A DNA stretch of 10,079 bases, from the NCBI GenBank assembly GCA_012960835.1, contig DUAL01000030.1:1181-11259 (forward strand), given 5' to 3'. The position numbers were made by a program, and so were the translations under genes. Every line of letters starts with the position of its first letter. Position 1 is the first letter of the stretch. Of this stretch, positions 1 to 6,604 are shown in pieces. Source of the DNA: Flavobacteriales bacterium. Its GTDB lineage: Bacteria > Bacteroidota > Bacteroidia > Flavobacteriales > BACL11. The notes beneath the pieces are model-generated. The model searched no databases. It was not told the origin of the DNA and saw only the letters and a list, made by a program, of their open reading frames with translations.

Positions 1-713
1 TCTAAAACATTTTTGAACCAGCCTGCTTGTAATTTATTAATTGATGCCTTTCTATCCTTTGACATTTTAGTTGTAGCAGCAAGTATATTTGATGAAATAT
101 CAGTAGTTGAGATAAGAGATAAACCATTTGAATTAATTTGATTTTTCATCTCATCAATATAAATATCTCTTCTTAAATCACAAAAAAGAAAATACGCATC
201 TGGCTTTAACACCCTACTCACTTCACTAATAAAGGTGTCCATTGAAGCATAACAATGAGATGATTCTACATTAATCACCGCATCAAATGTATTGTCTTTA
301 AATGGTAAATTTTCAGCATCCCCTTGAATGAATTTTAAATTTACAATTGCATAAATAGCATCACACAGTTTAACAGCTGAAGGTGAAAAATCTAAGCCGA
401 ATATTTCAGCAGGTTTTAAATAGCTAGCTATATAAGAACAACCACCACCTCTACCGGAACCTATTTCTAGTATTTTTAATCCTTTTAAGTTAATTTGTGA
501 AGCAACATGATGATAAAGCTGAATAGGATACCTGTCTTTTTCATCTTCTGAGCTTAAGTCTAAATTTAAGTCATCCGAAAAATAACCATAATTCATAAAT
601 CGTAAAGCTGGATTTGAAACTTTATTTACAAAAATAGTATACCATTTTTTCCAAAACCACTTTTTAAAACTAGGGGAAAGTTTAAAGATGTAATACACTA
701 TCTTATATAGCAT
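1..713 (-). CDS. SAM-dependent class I methyltransferase (C-terminus cut by window edge)
   Basis: The frame is open from ATG at 713 to the left window edge and gives 237 residues; the C-terminus lies outside. It has a class I methyltransferase fold: the glycine-rich SAM-binding loop LEIGSGRGGG (residues 82-91), the acidic LD pair ending beta-2 (107-108), GDAENLPF at 131-138, and NVESSHCY at 148-155 around motif II-III. From memory, the combination DAENLPF plus NVE-SHCY resembles the mycobacterial phthiotriol/phenolphthiotriol dimycocerosate O-methyltransferase group and related natural-product O-methyltransferases. That suggests a hydroxylated lipid or small-molecule acceptor, but the substrate cannot be read here. 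The first 25 residues are hydrophobic and basic, which could help membrane association. The start lies one base after the fabI stop, so it is probably co-transcribed with fabI. The methyltransferase call is strong; the acceptor is unknown. Confidence 0.85.
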   Translation of the reverse strand, partial: MLYKIVYYIFKLSPSFKKWFWKKWYTIFVNKVSNPALRFMNYGYFSDDLNLDLSSEDEKDRYPIQLYHHVASQINLKGLKILEIGSGRGGGCSYIASYLKPAEIFGLDFSPSAVKLCDAIYAIVNLKFIQGDAENLPFKDNTFDAVINVESSHCYASMDTFISEVSRVLKPDAYFLFCDLRRDIYIDEMKNQINSNGLSLISTTDISSNILAATTKMSKDRKASINKLQAGWFKNVL

Positions 714-714
714 A

Positions 715-1539
715 TTATTTCCTAAAATCTTTCATGTAAATTGCCATGGCTTCTTCACTCATTCCCATGAAAGAAAAACCTCCATCATGAAATAGGTTTT
801 GCATAGTCACTTTTCGAGTATAATCAGAAAATAAAGAAATACAATAATCAGCACAATCATCAGATGTTGCATTTCCAAGTGGCGCCAAATCATCAGAGAA
901 TTTATAGAATCCATCAAATCCAGCAACTCCACTTCCAGCAGTTGTAGCTGTTGGCGATTGAGAAATGGTATTCACTCTTACTTTTCTTCTGACCCCATAG
1001 TGGTAACCAAAACTTCTAGCAATGGATTCTAAAATAGCTTTATTATCCGCCATATCGTTATAAGTATGAAAAACTCTTTGTGCTGCAATATAAGATAGAC
1101 CAACAACAGAACCCCATTCATTTAAGGCATCCAATTCCCAAGCTGCTTGCATGGTTTTATGAAACGAAAGTGCAGATACATCATAACCCTTCATAGTCCA
1201 ATCGTAATTTTGCTCATAGTAAGCCCTACCCTTTCTTACATTTACCGACATCCCTATGGAGTGCAAAACAAAATCAATTTTTCCGCCTAACTCTTCCATG
1301 GCGCCTTCATACAATGCTTTTAAATCTTCCATAGATGTTGCATCAGCAGGAATAACTTTGGATCCCGTTTTTTCTGACAGTTCATTAATAGTTCCCATTC
1401 TAAGAGCAATTGGCGCATTGGTTAATACAAACTTAGCTCCCTCTGCATGTGCATGTTCTGCTACTTTCCAGGCGATAGATTTACTATCTAATGCGCCAAA
1501 AATAATCCCTCTTTTCCCTTTTAAAATATTGTTTGCCAT
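715..1539 (-). CDS. fabI: Enoyl-[acyl-carrier-protein] reductase (NADH), FabI
   Basis: FabI reduces the trans-2-enoyl-ACP double bond in the last step of each type II fatty-acid elongation cycle, in the cytoplasm. The 274-residue protein is slightly longer than the roughly 260 of E. coli FabI. It is an atypical short-chain dehydrogenase. The N-terminal nucleotide loop is GIIFGALDSKSIAW (11-24), the FabI form with Ser-Ile-Ala in place of the classic TGxxxGxG. LHSIG at 92-96 follows beta-4. The catalytic pair is Tyr160-x6-Lys167, with the additional FabI-conserved Tyr150 in LSY. The DGGFSFMGM segment (252-260) closes the C-terminal NAD and substrate region. The start codon follows a 29-base gap after recN that contains a promoter-like box, so fabI may be transcribed both from the upstream operon and on its own. 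The methyltransferase gene follows after one base. FabI is a known antibacterial target class (triclosan, diazaborines). Confidence 0.96.
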   Translation of the reverse strand: MANNILKGKRGIIFGALDSKSIAWKVAEHAHAEGAKFVLTNAPIALRMGTINELSEKTGSKVIPADATSMEDLKALYEGAMEELGGKIDFVLHSIGMSVNVRKGRAYYEQNYDWTMKGYDVSALSFHKTMQAAWELDALNEWGSVVGLSYIAAQRVFHTYNDMADNKAILESIARSFGYHYGVRRKVRVNTISQSPTATTAGSGVAGFDGFYKFSDDLAPLGNATSDDCADYCISLFSDYTRKVTMQNLFHDGGFSFMGMSEEAMAIYMKDFRK

Positions 1540-1557
1540 TTTGTATTATGTTATTTG

Positions 1558-1565
1558 CAAATATA
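1558..1565 (-). promoter_or_regulatory. Candidate -7 promoter box before fabI
   Basis: On the minus strand the recN-fabI gap contains TATATTTG, an exact match to the Bacteroidota -7 consensus TAnnTTTG. It lies 18 bases before the fabI ATG, which would give a leader of roughly 10-15 bases. No clear TTG lies 17-23 bases further upstream, so the -33 half is weak. AT-rich DNA produces this 8-mer by chance several times per 10 kb; the position in a gap is the main support. Confidence 0.35.
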
Positions 1566-1568
1566 TAC

Positions 1569-3221
1569 TTATTGATTTAATAATTCACCTGCATTTTTAA
1601 TAGCAGTTGCAGTAATTTTTTCACCGCTCAGCAGTTTAGCCAATTCATTTATTCTCTCTTCTGTTTTTAATTCTTTGATTAGCGTGTTAGTTGTACCTGC
1701 TTTTATCTCCTTATAAATCAAGTAATGTTGATTTCCTTTTGCAGCAATCTGTGGTAAATGGGTAACTGCAATTAATTGTTTTTGCTCGCCTATTTTTTTC
1801 ATCATCTCCCCCATCAAATTAGCAATTTCACCAGATACACCACTATCAATTTCATCAAAAATAAGCGTTTCAGTATTTTGGTATTTTGCCGATATATATT
1901 TAATAGCAAGCATCAATCGTGATAGTTCTCCTCCAGAGATAATACTACTTAATTTTTCTGCTTTTATTCCTTTGTTTGCCGAAAACAAAAATACCACTTC
2001 ATCTTCTCCATTAATACTTAAAATATCCAACTCTTTTATTTCAATACTAAAAACAGCAAATGGCATCCCTAATCTTTTCAAAATAGATTTAATTTGATTT
2101 TCAATATCTGGAATGGTGCTTTTTCTGTTTTTTGATATTTTTTTGGCTAATACCCTTATTTTCTGTTCTTGTATGATTACTTCATTTTTTAGGTTCTCTA
2201 TCTCAGTATCATAATTTGATAATTGATTTAATCGATTTTGTAAATCCTCTTTTAACTCAACAAGTTCAGAAAGCAGATTTTTCCTATGCTTTAAAAGTAA
2301 AGAATTGAATATATCTAATCTGGCATTTAATTGATTCAATCTATCCGGATTAGAAACGGATTGTTCTTTCAAAGAAAAAAGCTCGGTACTAATATCTTTT
2401 AATTCAATAACTGTTTTCTCAAATCGTTCATTTATCTCAAACAGCTTTTTATTATAATCTGAGATTTCAGATAAGTCCCTTACAATTTCAGAAAGTAAAT
2501 CTAAAGCGCCATTTTCTTTTTCCAAAAAGTTTACGCCCTTATCTAATACATTCGCAATTTGCTCCGCATTATTAAGCATTGCCAACTCATCCTCAACTTC
2601 CTGCATTTCTCCTTCTTGTAAATTTGCATTCTCTAATTCATCCAACTGAAAGGTGAGAAATTCTAATTCTGATAAGGATACTTCTCCTTTCTCATTTAGT
2701 GATTTTAATTGCCTTTTTAGTTGTAAGAATTTTGAATATTCATCCTTATATTCTTGTAAAAGCGCATTATGCCTACAAAACTGATCGAGTAACAAAAGTT
2801 GATTATTTGTATCTTTTAAGGCAAGGGATTGGTGCTGAGAATGAACCTCAATAATCCCTTGGCAAAAAGATTTCAAGATGGAAAGTTTTACTGGCGTATC
2901 ATTGATAAAAGCCCTGCTTTTTCCTGAAGGTGTGATTTCTCTTCTTAGAATTGTTTCCTTCTCAAAATCAAGATTGTTCTCCTGAAAAAAAGATTTGTAT
3001 CTCTTTTCTTCAATTTTGAATTTTCCTTCAATGATGCATTTTATTTGTGGATTATTCAAAATAGCAGTATCGGCTCTTTGTCCTAAAATTAAGGAAAGCC
3101 CGCCAAGCATAATCGATTTTCCTGCTCCTGTTTCTCCTGAAATTACATTAAATCCATCCTGGAATTGAACAGAAAATTCATCAATAAGCGCATAGTTTTT
3201 TATAAAAAGGGTTTCTAGCAT
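1569..3221 (-). CDS. recN: DNA repair protein RecN (SMC-like ATPase)
   Basis: RecN is a cytoplasmic SMC/ABC-type ATPase that acts on broken chromosome ends early in recombinational double-strand-break repair. At 550 residues it matches the usual length of about 550. The ATPase is split at the two ends, as expected for the family. The N-terminal half has the Walker A motif GETGAGKS (29-36) and the HSQHQ segment (127-131). The centre (about 150-370) is Glu/Lys/Leu-rich and looks like coiled coil. The C-terminal half has the ABC signature SGGELSR (429-435), the Walker B motif LIFDEIDSG (453-461, with Asp456 and Glu457), and the switch His488 in AVTHLPQIA. The ATG directly abuts the stop of the PorD-like gene (TAAATG), so the two are almost certainly translated from one mRNA. 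Placement in this Bacteroidota gene string is not known to reflect a shared function with its neighbours. No LexA-type box was recognised. Confidence 0.96.
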   Translation of the reverse strand: MLETLFIKNYALIDEFSVQFQDGFNVISGETGAGKSIMLGGLSLILGQRADTAILNNPQIKCIIEGKFKIEEKRYKSFFQENNLDFEKETILRREITPSGKSRAFINDTPVKLSILKSFCQGIIEVHSQHQSLALKDTNNQLLLLDQFCRHNALLQEYKDEYSKFLQLKRQLKSLNEKGEVSLSELEFLTFQLDELENANLQEGEMQEVEDELAMLNNAEQIANVLDKGVNFLEKENGALDLLSEIVRDLSEISDYNKKLFEINERFEKTVIELKDISTELFSLKEQSVSNPDRLNQLNARLDIFNSLLLKHRKNLLSELVELKEDLQNRLNQLSNYDTEIENLKNEVIIQEQKIRVLAKKISKNRKSTIPDIENQIKSILKRLGMPFAVFSIEIKELDILSINGEDEVVFLFSANKGIKAEKLSSIISGGELSRLMLAIKYISAKYQNTETLIFDEIDSGVSGEIANLMGEMMKKIGEQKQLIAVTHLPQIAAKGNQHYLIYKEIKAGTTNTLIKELKTEERINELAKLLSGEKITATAIKNAGELLNQ

Positions 3222-4127
3222 TTATTTCCCTTTACTTTGTGCGGTTATGGCTTGATATTTAGTCGAATTAGCAGGATCAATTTCAGTTAAAAGTTTGACA
3301 ATTCTTGCCTGCTCATTTGGGAAAGCCTCTGAGTAAATCTTAATGATTTCATCCGCTTTTGCATCAAAGAAAATTTTCAATATAAAAGCAGAAGGATTAT
3401 CTCTGTAAACTCCTCTTAGCTCTTCCAAAGCTTCTGTAATATCATATCGTCCATCCTCTGTTTTTTCTGATAGTATATCCATCCCTACCCTATGATACCT
3501 GTAATAACAATTGTGAATTTCTTCATAGCGTGTATCTAATAAATCATGAACAAGCCAGTATCTGTTTTTATCACTCTCAAATGCTTTCCAACCGATTTCT
3601 CTGGCATTTTGTGCATTATTCACAATATTTTGTGCTTTAATGTAATAGGGTGCACCACCATATTCTGAGAAAGTATCAAAGTCAAGCCCTAAAACGATAT
3701 AAACATAGTAAGCCAAAACAGAAGTTAAATTAGAAAGATTGGTGTTTTCATTAAATTCTAAGGATTGGTATTCTAAATAGCGAAAGCGGAAATTGTTATC
3801 CAAATAATTAAGCATTGTCGATTTGTAGGAAGTGCCATAAATTGGGCGTGTACTCTGAATTTGAATAGATGCTTTGTATTCATCATTCGAAACTTTTTCC
3901 TTAATGTTTATCAAAAAAGTGCATTCTATTCTTTCTTCATTTTTTACGCTTGCATCTGTCCATTTAGTATTATTTACAAACTCATAAATAGCAGTTTGCA
4001 GAGTTTGGAAAACCTTCCTGTCAGAGGTTTGAATTTGAGAAGCATTTACCTGAACATTACAGAAAAGCTCTTGTGCATTAACACCATGAGAAATCCACAT
4101 TAAAATAATAAACAAGATTTTTTTCAT
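3222..4127 (-). CDS. porD: Exported DUF4835-family protein, PorD-like (type IX secretion associated)
   Basis: This 301-residue protein starts with a Sec signal peptide: basic MKK, a hydrophobic core, and a likely signal peptidase I site after V-N-A (residue 18). There is no lipobox cysteine, so a periplasmic or outer-membrane-associated location is expected. The mature N-terminus (ELFCNVQVNAS, 20-30) and the long Tyr-rich middle (LAYYVYIVLGLDFDTFSEYGG, about 138-158) are hallmarks I associate with DUF4835, a Bacteroidota-restricted family that current annotation names type IX secretion protein PorD. The family lacks a well-defined molecular role; PorD is linked to assembly of the secretion apparatus and gliding machinery. 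The start codon overlaps the coaBC stop in ATGA, and recN follows with no gap, which supports translational coupling. The family call rests on recognition of sequence style and synteny; no alignment was run. The function is inferred from the family name. Confidence 0.8.
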   Translation of the reverse strand: MKKILFIILMWISHGVNAQELFCNVQVNASQIQTSDRKVFQTLQTAIYEFVNNTKWTDASVKNEERIECTFLINIKEKVSNDEYKASIQIQSTRPIYGTSYKSTMLNYLDNNFRFRYLEYQSLEFNENTNLSNLTSVLAYYVYIVLGLDFDTFSEYGGAPYYIKAQNIVNNAQNAREIGWKAFESDKNRYWLVHDLLDTRYEEIHNCYYRYHRVGMDILSEKTEDGRYDITEALEELRGVYRDNPSAFILKIFFDAKADEIIKIYSEAFPNEQARIVKLLTEIDPANSTKYQAITAQSKGK

Positions 4128-5323
4128 GATATTTTTAGTATGATTTTACTGATAATGTCTTTCGCTACTTCTCTTTTATGTTTTAACTCAAATTCCTCTA
4201 TTTTATTATCTTTTTCAATAATAGTGATTTTATTAGAATCATAGCCAAATCCTGCACCTTTATCATTTAAAGAATTTAAAACAATCATGTCCAGATTTTT
4301 ATTGATTAATTTCTCTTTTGCATTTTCAAGTTCATTTTCAGTTTCTAATGCAAAGCCCACCAAAATTTGGTTTTCTTTTTTTTCTTGACTTATCTCCAAT
4401 AAAATATCGTTTGTTTTAGTAAGTGATATATCCCAACTTCCATTTGATTTTTTCACTTTTTGACTTGCTATATTTTCTGTTTTACAATCAGAAACAGCAG
4501 CAGAGAAAATGGCAATATCAGCATCTTCAAAATGGTCTTTTACACTCCTTTGCATATCCTTAGCAGTTTTCACATTAATTTGCAATACATTAGAATTTTC
4601 TACCTTTAAATCGGAAGGGCCCATAATAAGGGTAACCTCTGCTCCCATTTTAGCTGCTTGCATTGCTAAATGGTAACCCATTTTACCAGAAGAATGATTA
4701 CCAATAAAGCGAACAGGGTCAATTGGCTCGTAAGTTGGGCCAGCAGTAATCAGTACTTTTTTTTTCGAAAGTGGTAAATCGGCACTTAAATCTTTTTTGA
4801 TAAAATCAATAATGTCTTCCGGCTCAGCCATTCGCCCCTCTCCCACTAATCCACTAGCCAATTCCCCAAAAGTTGGGGCAATAAATTTGTTTCCAAAACT
4901 TACTAATTTTTCAATATTCTGCTTTGTGCTAGGGTGCTTATACATATCTAAATCCATAGCTGGTGCAAAATAAACCGGACATTTGGCAGAAAGATAAGTG
5001 GCTAGTAAAAGACTATCGCATTCTCCTGATACCATTTTTGCCATGGTTTTGGCTGTAACTGGTGCAATAAGAATCAAATCGGCCCATTGTGCTAAATCGA
5101 CATGACTAATCCAATCTTTTGTATCATCCTCTACCATCTTTGTTAGCACAGTGTTTTCTGATAAAGTAGAAAGGGTAAGTGGCGTTACAAAATCTAATGA
5201 CGCATCTGTTTGAATTACTTTTACAAGTGCTCCTGCCTTTTTTAATTCTCGGACAATAAAAGCAGATTTGTAAGCTGCAATACTAGCAGTAACTCCTAAT
5301 ATTACATTTTTGCTTTTAAGCAT
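4124..5323 (-). CDS. coaBC: Bifunctional phosphopantothenoylcysteine decarboxylase / phosphopantothenate-cysteine ligase CoaBC
   Basis: CoaBC performs two consecutive steps of coenzyme A synthesis: it joins cysteine to 4'-phosphopantothenate (CoaB, using CTP) and then decarboxylates the product (CoaC, using FMN). At 399 residues it has the normal length. The CoaC half covers about 1-185: flavoprotein start ILGVTASIAAYKS (8-20), catalytic His74 in ISHVDLAQWAD, and APVTAKTMA (87-95) in place of the PASANT-type motif. The CoaB half covers about 186-399: ITAGPTYEPIDPVRFIGNHSSG around Asn209, AAVSD (275-279), and a lysine cluster at 289-292. At the flap motif, where E. coli has ACGD with the catalytic Cys, this protein reads ASGL with Ser157. 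I chose ATG at 5323 because MLKSKNVILG fits the family N-terminus. An in-frame ATG at 5374 would add 17 unconserved Lys-rich residues lying inside the rpoZ gene. The chosen start overlaps the rpoZ stop by 8 bases, and the stop overlaps the next start. Confidence 0.95.
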   Translation of the reverse strand: MLKSKNVILGVTASIAAYKSAFIVRELKKAGALVKVIQTDASLDFVTPLTLSTLSENTVLTKMVEDDTKDWISHVDLAQWADLILIAPVTAKTMAKMVSGECDSLLLATYLSAKCPVYFAPAMDLDMYKHPSTKQNIEKLVSFGNKFIAPTFGELASGLVGEGRMAEPEDIIDFIKKDLSADLPLSKKKVLITAGPTYEPIDPVRFIGNHSSGKMGYHLAMQAAKMGAEVTLIMGPSDLKVENSNVLQINVKTAKDMQRSVKDHFEDADIAIFSAAVSDCKTENIASQKVKKSNGSWDISLTKTNDILLEISQEKKENQILVGFALETENELENAKEKLINKNLDMIVLNSLNDKGAGFGYDSNKITIIEKDNKIEEFELKHKREVAKDIISKIILKIS

Positions 5324-5681
5324 CTTTTTCTTCTTCTGATTTGTTTGTTGGAACTTCTTCCTCTTTCTTTTCAACTTCTCTTATATAAACCTCATCTTCC
5401 AACAATTCTTTTACTGCAATTGCCCAAGGTTTTGGAAGTCGTTCATAGAACTTTGACACTTCAATTTGTTCTGAGTTTTCAAAAACCTCTTCCAATTCTT
5501 CAGAATAGGTTGCAAATTCTTCTAATTTGGCTAAAAGCTCTACTTTCATTCTTTCGTTAATTTGCTCACTTCTTTTTACCAAGATGGATAAAGATTGATA
5601 CACATTGCCCGTTTTATCAACAATATCCTTTACATCTCTTGTAATTGTTGTTTGCTCTGCTCCTGTTTTTTTGAATTCCAT
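5316..5681 (-). CDS. rpoZ: DNA-directed RNA polymerase omega subunit, Bacteroidota Rpb6-like
   Basis: Omega helps fold the beta' subunit and assemble RNA polymerase. This 121-residue protein shows the Bacteroidota form: a TITRDVKDIVDKTGNVYQSL segment (12-31), then LVKRSEQIN (34-42), which is the omega/Rpb6 helix with the conserved R-x-x-Q-I pattern, then LAKLEEFATY, EEVFENSEQIEVSKFYERLPKP (64-85) and a strongly acidic, Lys/Glu-rich tail (about 94-121) that is probably disordered. It is longer than the roughly 90-residue E. coli omega, as is usual in this phylum. It lies between bamD (4-base gap) and coaBC (8-base overlap). The rpoZ-coaBC neighbourhood is also common outside the phylum, which strengthens the call. 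The identification is from motif style and synteny; the family is divergent, so small uncertainty remains. Confidence 0.85.
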   Translation of the reverse strand: MEFKKTGAEQTTITRDVKDIVDKTGNVYQSLSILVKRSEQINERMKVELLAKLEEFATYSEELEEVFENSEQIEVSKFYERLPKPWAIAVKELLEDEVYIREVEKKEEEVPTNKSEEEKDA

Positions 5682-5685
5682 AAGT

Positions 5686-6486
5686 TTAAGTTTGTTTAAT
5701 GGTTTTTATTAGTTTTAATGTTTTTTGTTCTGTATTTTTAGCTTGTTTTGAAAAATTACTTTCTGGATACTTTTCTAAAAATTCTTGGTAAGCATCTATT
5801 GTATTTTCTAATCGTTCTTGTTTTTTAGTGCTAATACTGTTTTTTGCTAATAGGAAAGAGGCTTCTGTAATAAGGAAATAAATTTCTTCTTCATATTTAC
5901 TTCCTGGAAAATCAACTAATACATTTTTGAGTGCAATAATTGCCGATTTATGATATTCGGTTATGTAATATTGTTTGGCATTATAAAATGCTTTTTTTGC
6001 TAATTTCTCTCTTAATTCATCAATCAGATTATTACACTCTTTTACCCTCTCGCTTTTTGGATAAAGATTGGTAAAAAGCTGCAACTGATTGATTGCTTTA
6101 TAAGTATTCTTACTGTCTAATTTATAAATGGGAGATTCTAAATAATAACAATAGGCAGTCATGTATTGGCACTCCTCAGTATGCTTACCGCTTGGAAAAG
6201 TTTGCGCATAAGTATCGAACAAATAACTTGCCATCAGATGCTCACCTAATGAGTAATGACAATAAGCATAATAATAATTTACTTCTTCCGCTTTTGCTGA
6301 ACCCCTGAAAGCTGTGGAAAGTTCTTCTAAAAGTGGCAATGCTCGATTAAAATCATCTTTTTCATAATAGGCTACTGCCTTTTCAAATTTCAAATTAAGG
6401 TCAGTGCTTTTGAGTATTTTCTGATACTTGCTGCAAGAAGCAAGAAGTAATAAAAATAATATGGGAAGAAGTATTTTTTTCATCAT
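5686..6486 (-). CDS. bamD: Outer-membrane assembly lipoprotein BamD
   Basis: BamD is a periplasm-facing outer-membrane lipoprotein of the BAM complex, which inserts beta-barrel proteins with BamA. The 266-residue protein starts with a lipoprotein signal peptide: MMKK, a leucine-rich core, and lipobox LLASC with the lipidated Cys18. The residues after it (SKYQK) show no acidic surface-export signal, which suits a periplasmic orientation. The rest is helical TPR-like repeats: AVAYYEKDDFNRALPLLEEL (about 37-56), a repeat with YAYCHYSLGEHLMASYLFDTYAQTFP (about 73-98), and others through YQEFLEKYPESNFSKQA (about 233-249). These recurrent xxYxxFPxS turns are typical of the YfiO/BamD family. Either of two adjacent ATGs (6486 or 6483) could start it; the difference is one residue. 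It is the first gene after the divergent spacer and appears to head the operon, driven by the promoter at 6503-6534. Confidence 0.9.
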   Translation of the reverse strand: MMKKILLPILFLLLLASCSKYQKILKSTDLNLKFEKAVAYYEKDDFNRALPLLEELSTAFRGSAKAEEVNYYYAYCHYSLGEHLMASYLFDTYAQTFPSGKHTEECQYMTAYCYYLESPIYKLDSKNTYKAINQLQLFTNLYPKSERVKECNNLIDELREKLAKKAFYNAKQYYITEYHKSAIIALKNVLVDFPGSKYEEEIYFLITEASFLLAKNSISTKKQERLENTIDAYQEFLEKYPESNFSKQAKNTEQKTLKLIKTIKQT

Positions 6487-6502
6487 TAAATTTAAGAGGC
6501 CG

Positions 6503-6534
6503 CAAAAATAAAACTAATAAATGGTTTTTGCAAA
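6503..6534 (-). promoter_or_regulatory. Bacteroidota-type promoter for the bamD operon
   Basis: On the minus strand, TTTG (plus positions 6531-6534) is followed after 20 bases by TATTTTTG (6503-6510). This matches the Bacteroidota promoter consensus TTTG / TAnnTTTG at both boxes, with spacing inside the reported 17-23 bases. Transcription would begin around 6495-6499, leaving a leader of about 10 bases before the bamD ATG at 6486. It is the best promoter in the window and probably drives the block from bamD down to at least recN. Confidence 0.7.
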
Positions 6535-6535
6535 A
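6526..6535. repeat. 10-bp perfect palindrome over the -33 box
   Basis: TTTTGCAAAA is a perfect inverted repeat that contains the minus-strand -33 TTTG and, by symmetry, a TTTG in plus orientation at 6527-6530. It could serve as a shared -33 element for divergent transcription or as a protein-binding site. Ten-base palindromes are common by chance in AT-rich DNA, so on its own this is weak. Confidence 0.4.
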
Positions 6536-6543
6536 TTATTTTT

Positions 6544-6557
6544 CAAATAGCTATTTG
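6544..6557. repeat. 14-bp perfect palindrome in the divergent spacer, candidate operator
   Basis: CAAATAGCTATTTG reads identically on both strands. It sits 10 bases upstream of the -33 box of the bamD promoter and 47 bases before the preferred ATG of the plus-strand PLP-enzyme gene. At the composition of this window I would expect only about one such palindrome per 10 kb by chance, and this one falls in the single real spacer. A dimeric regulator site is a reasonable inference; no regulator can be named. Confidence 0.45.
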
Positions 6558-6558
6558 T

Positions 6559-6571
6559 TATGCATTGCATA
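6559..6571. repeat. 13-bp odd-centred palindrome next to the 14-bp one
   Basis: TATGCA-T-TGCATA is a perfect inverted repeat around one central base and begins one base after the 14-bp palindrome ends. It overlaps the in-frame ATG at 6560, which I do not take as the start of the PLP-enzyme gene. The tandem arrangement of two palindromes suggests a regulatory zone, by inference only. Confidence 0.35.
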
Positions 6572-6604
6572 GTAAAACAAAAAATATTTAATATTATTGC
6601 AACT

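Noticed and set aside
1256..1600. Plus-strand open frame of 114 codons across the fabI start and recN end
   Set aside because: It is antisense to two confident genes and shows no domain or translation signal.
5324..5374. Upstream ATG extending coaBC by 17 residues
   Set aside because: The extension is Lys/Gln-rich, out-of-frame translation of the rpoZ tail; the family starts at the MLKSKNVILG position.
6548..6599. Plus-strand promoter for the PLP-enzyme gene (TAGCTATTTG near 6548, or TATTATTG at 6592)
   Set aside because: Neither matches TAnnTTTG exactly with a well-spaced TTG; the second would give a nearly leaderless transcript. Not strong enough to list as a feature.
6560..6604. Upstream ATG extending the PLP-enzyme gene by 15 residues
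   Set aside because: The added residues do not match the family N-terminus, and the ATG lies in a palindrome of the regulatory spacer; MDIFEKIRKN at 6605 fits the family.
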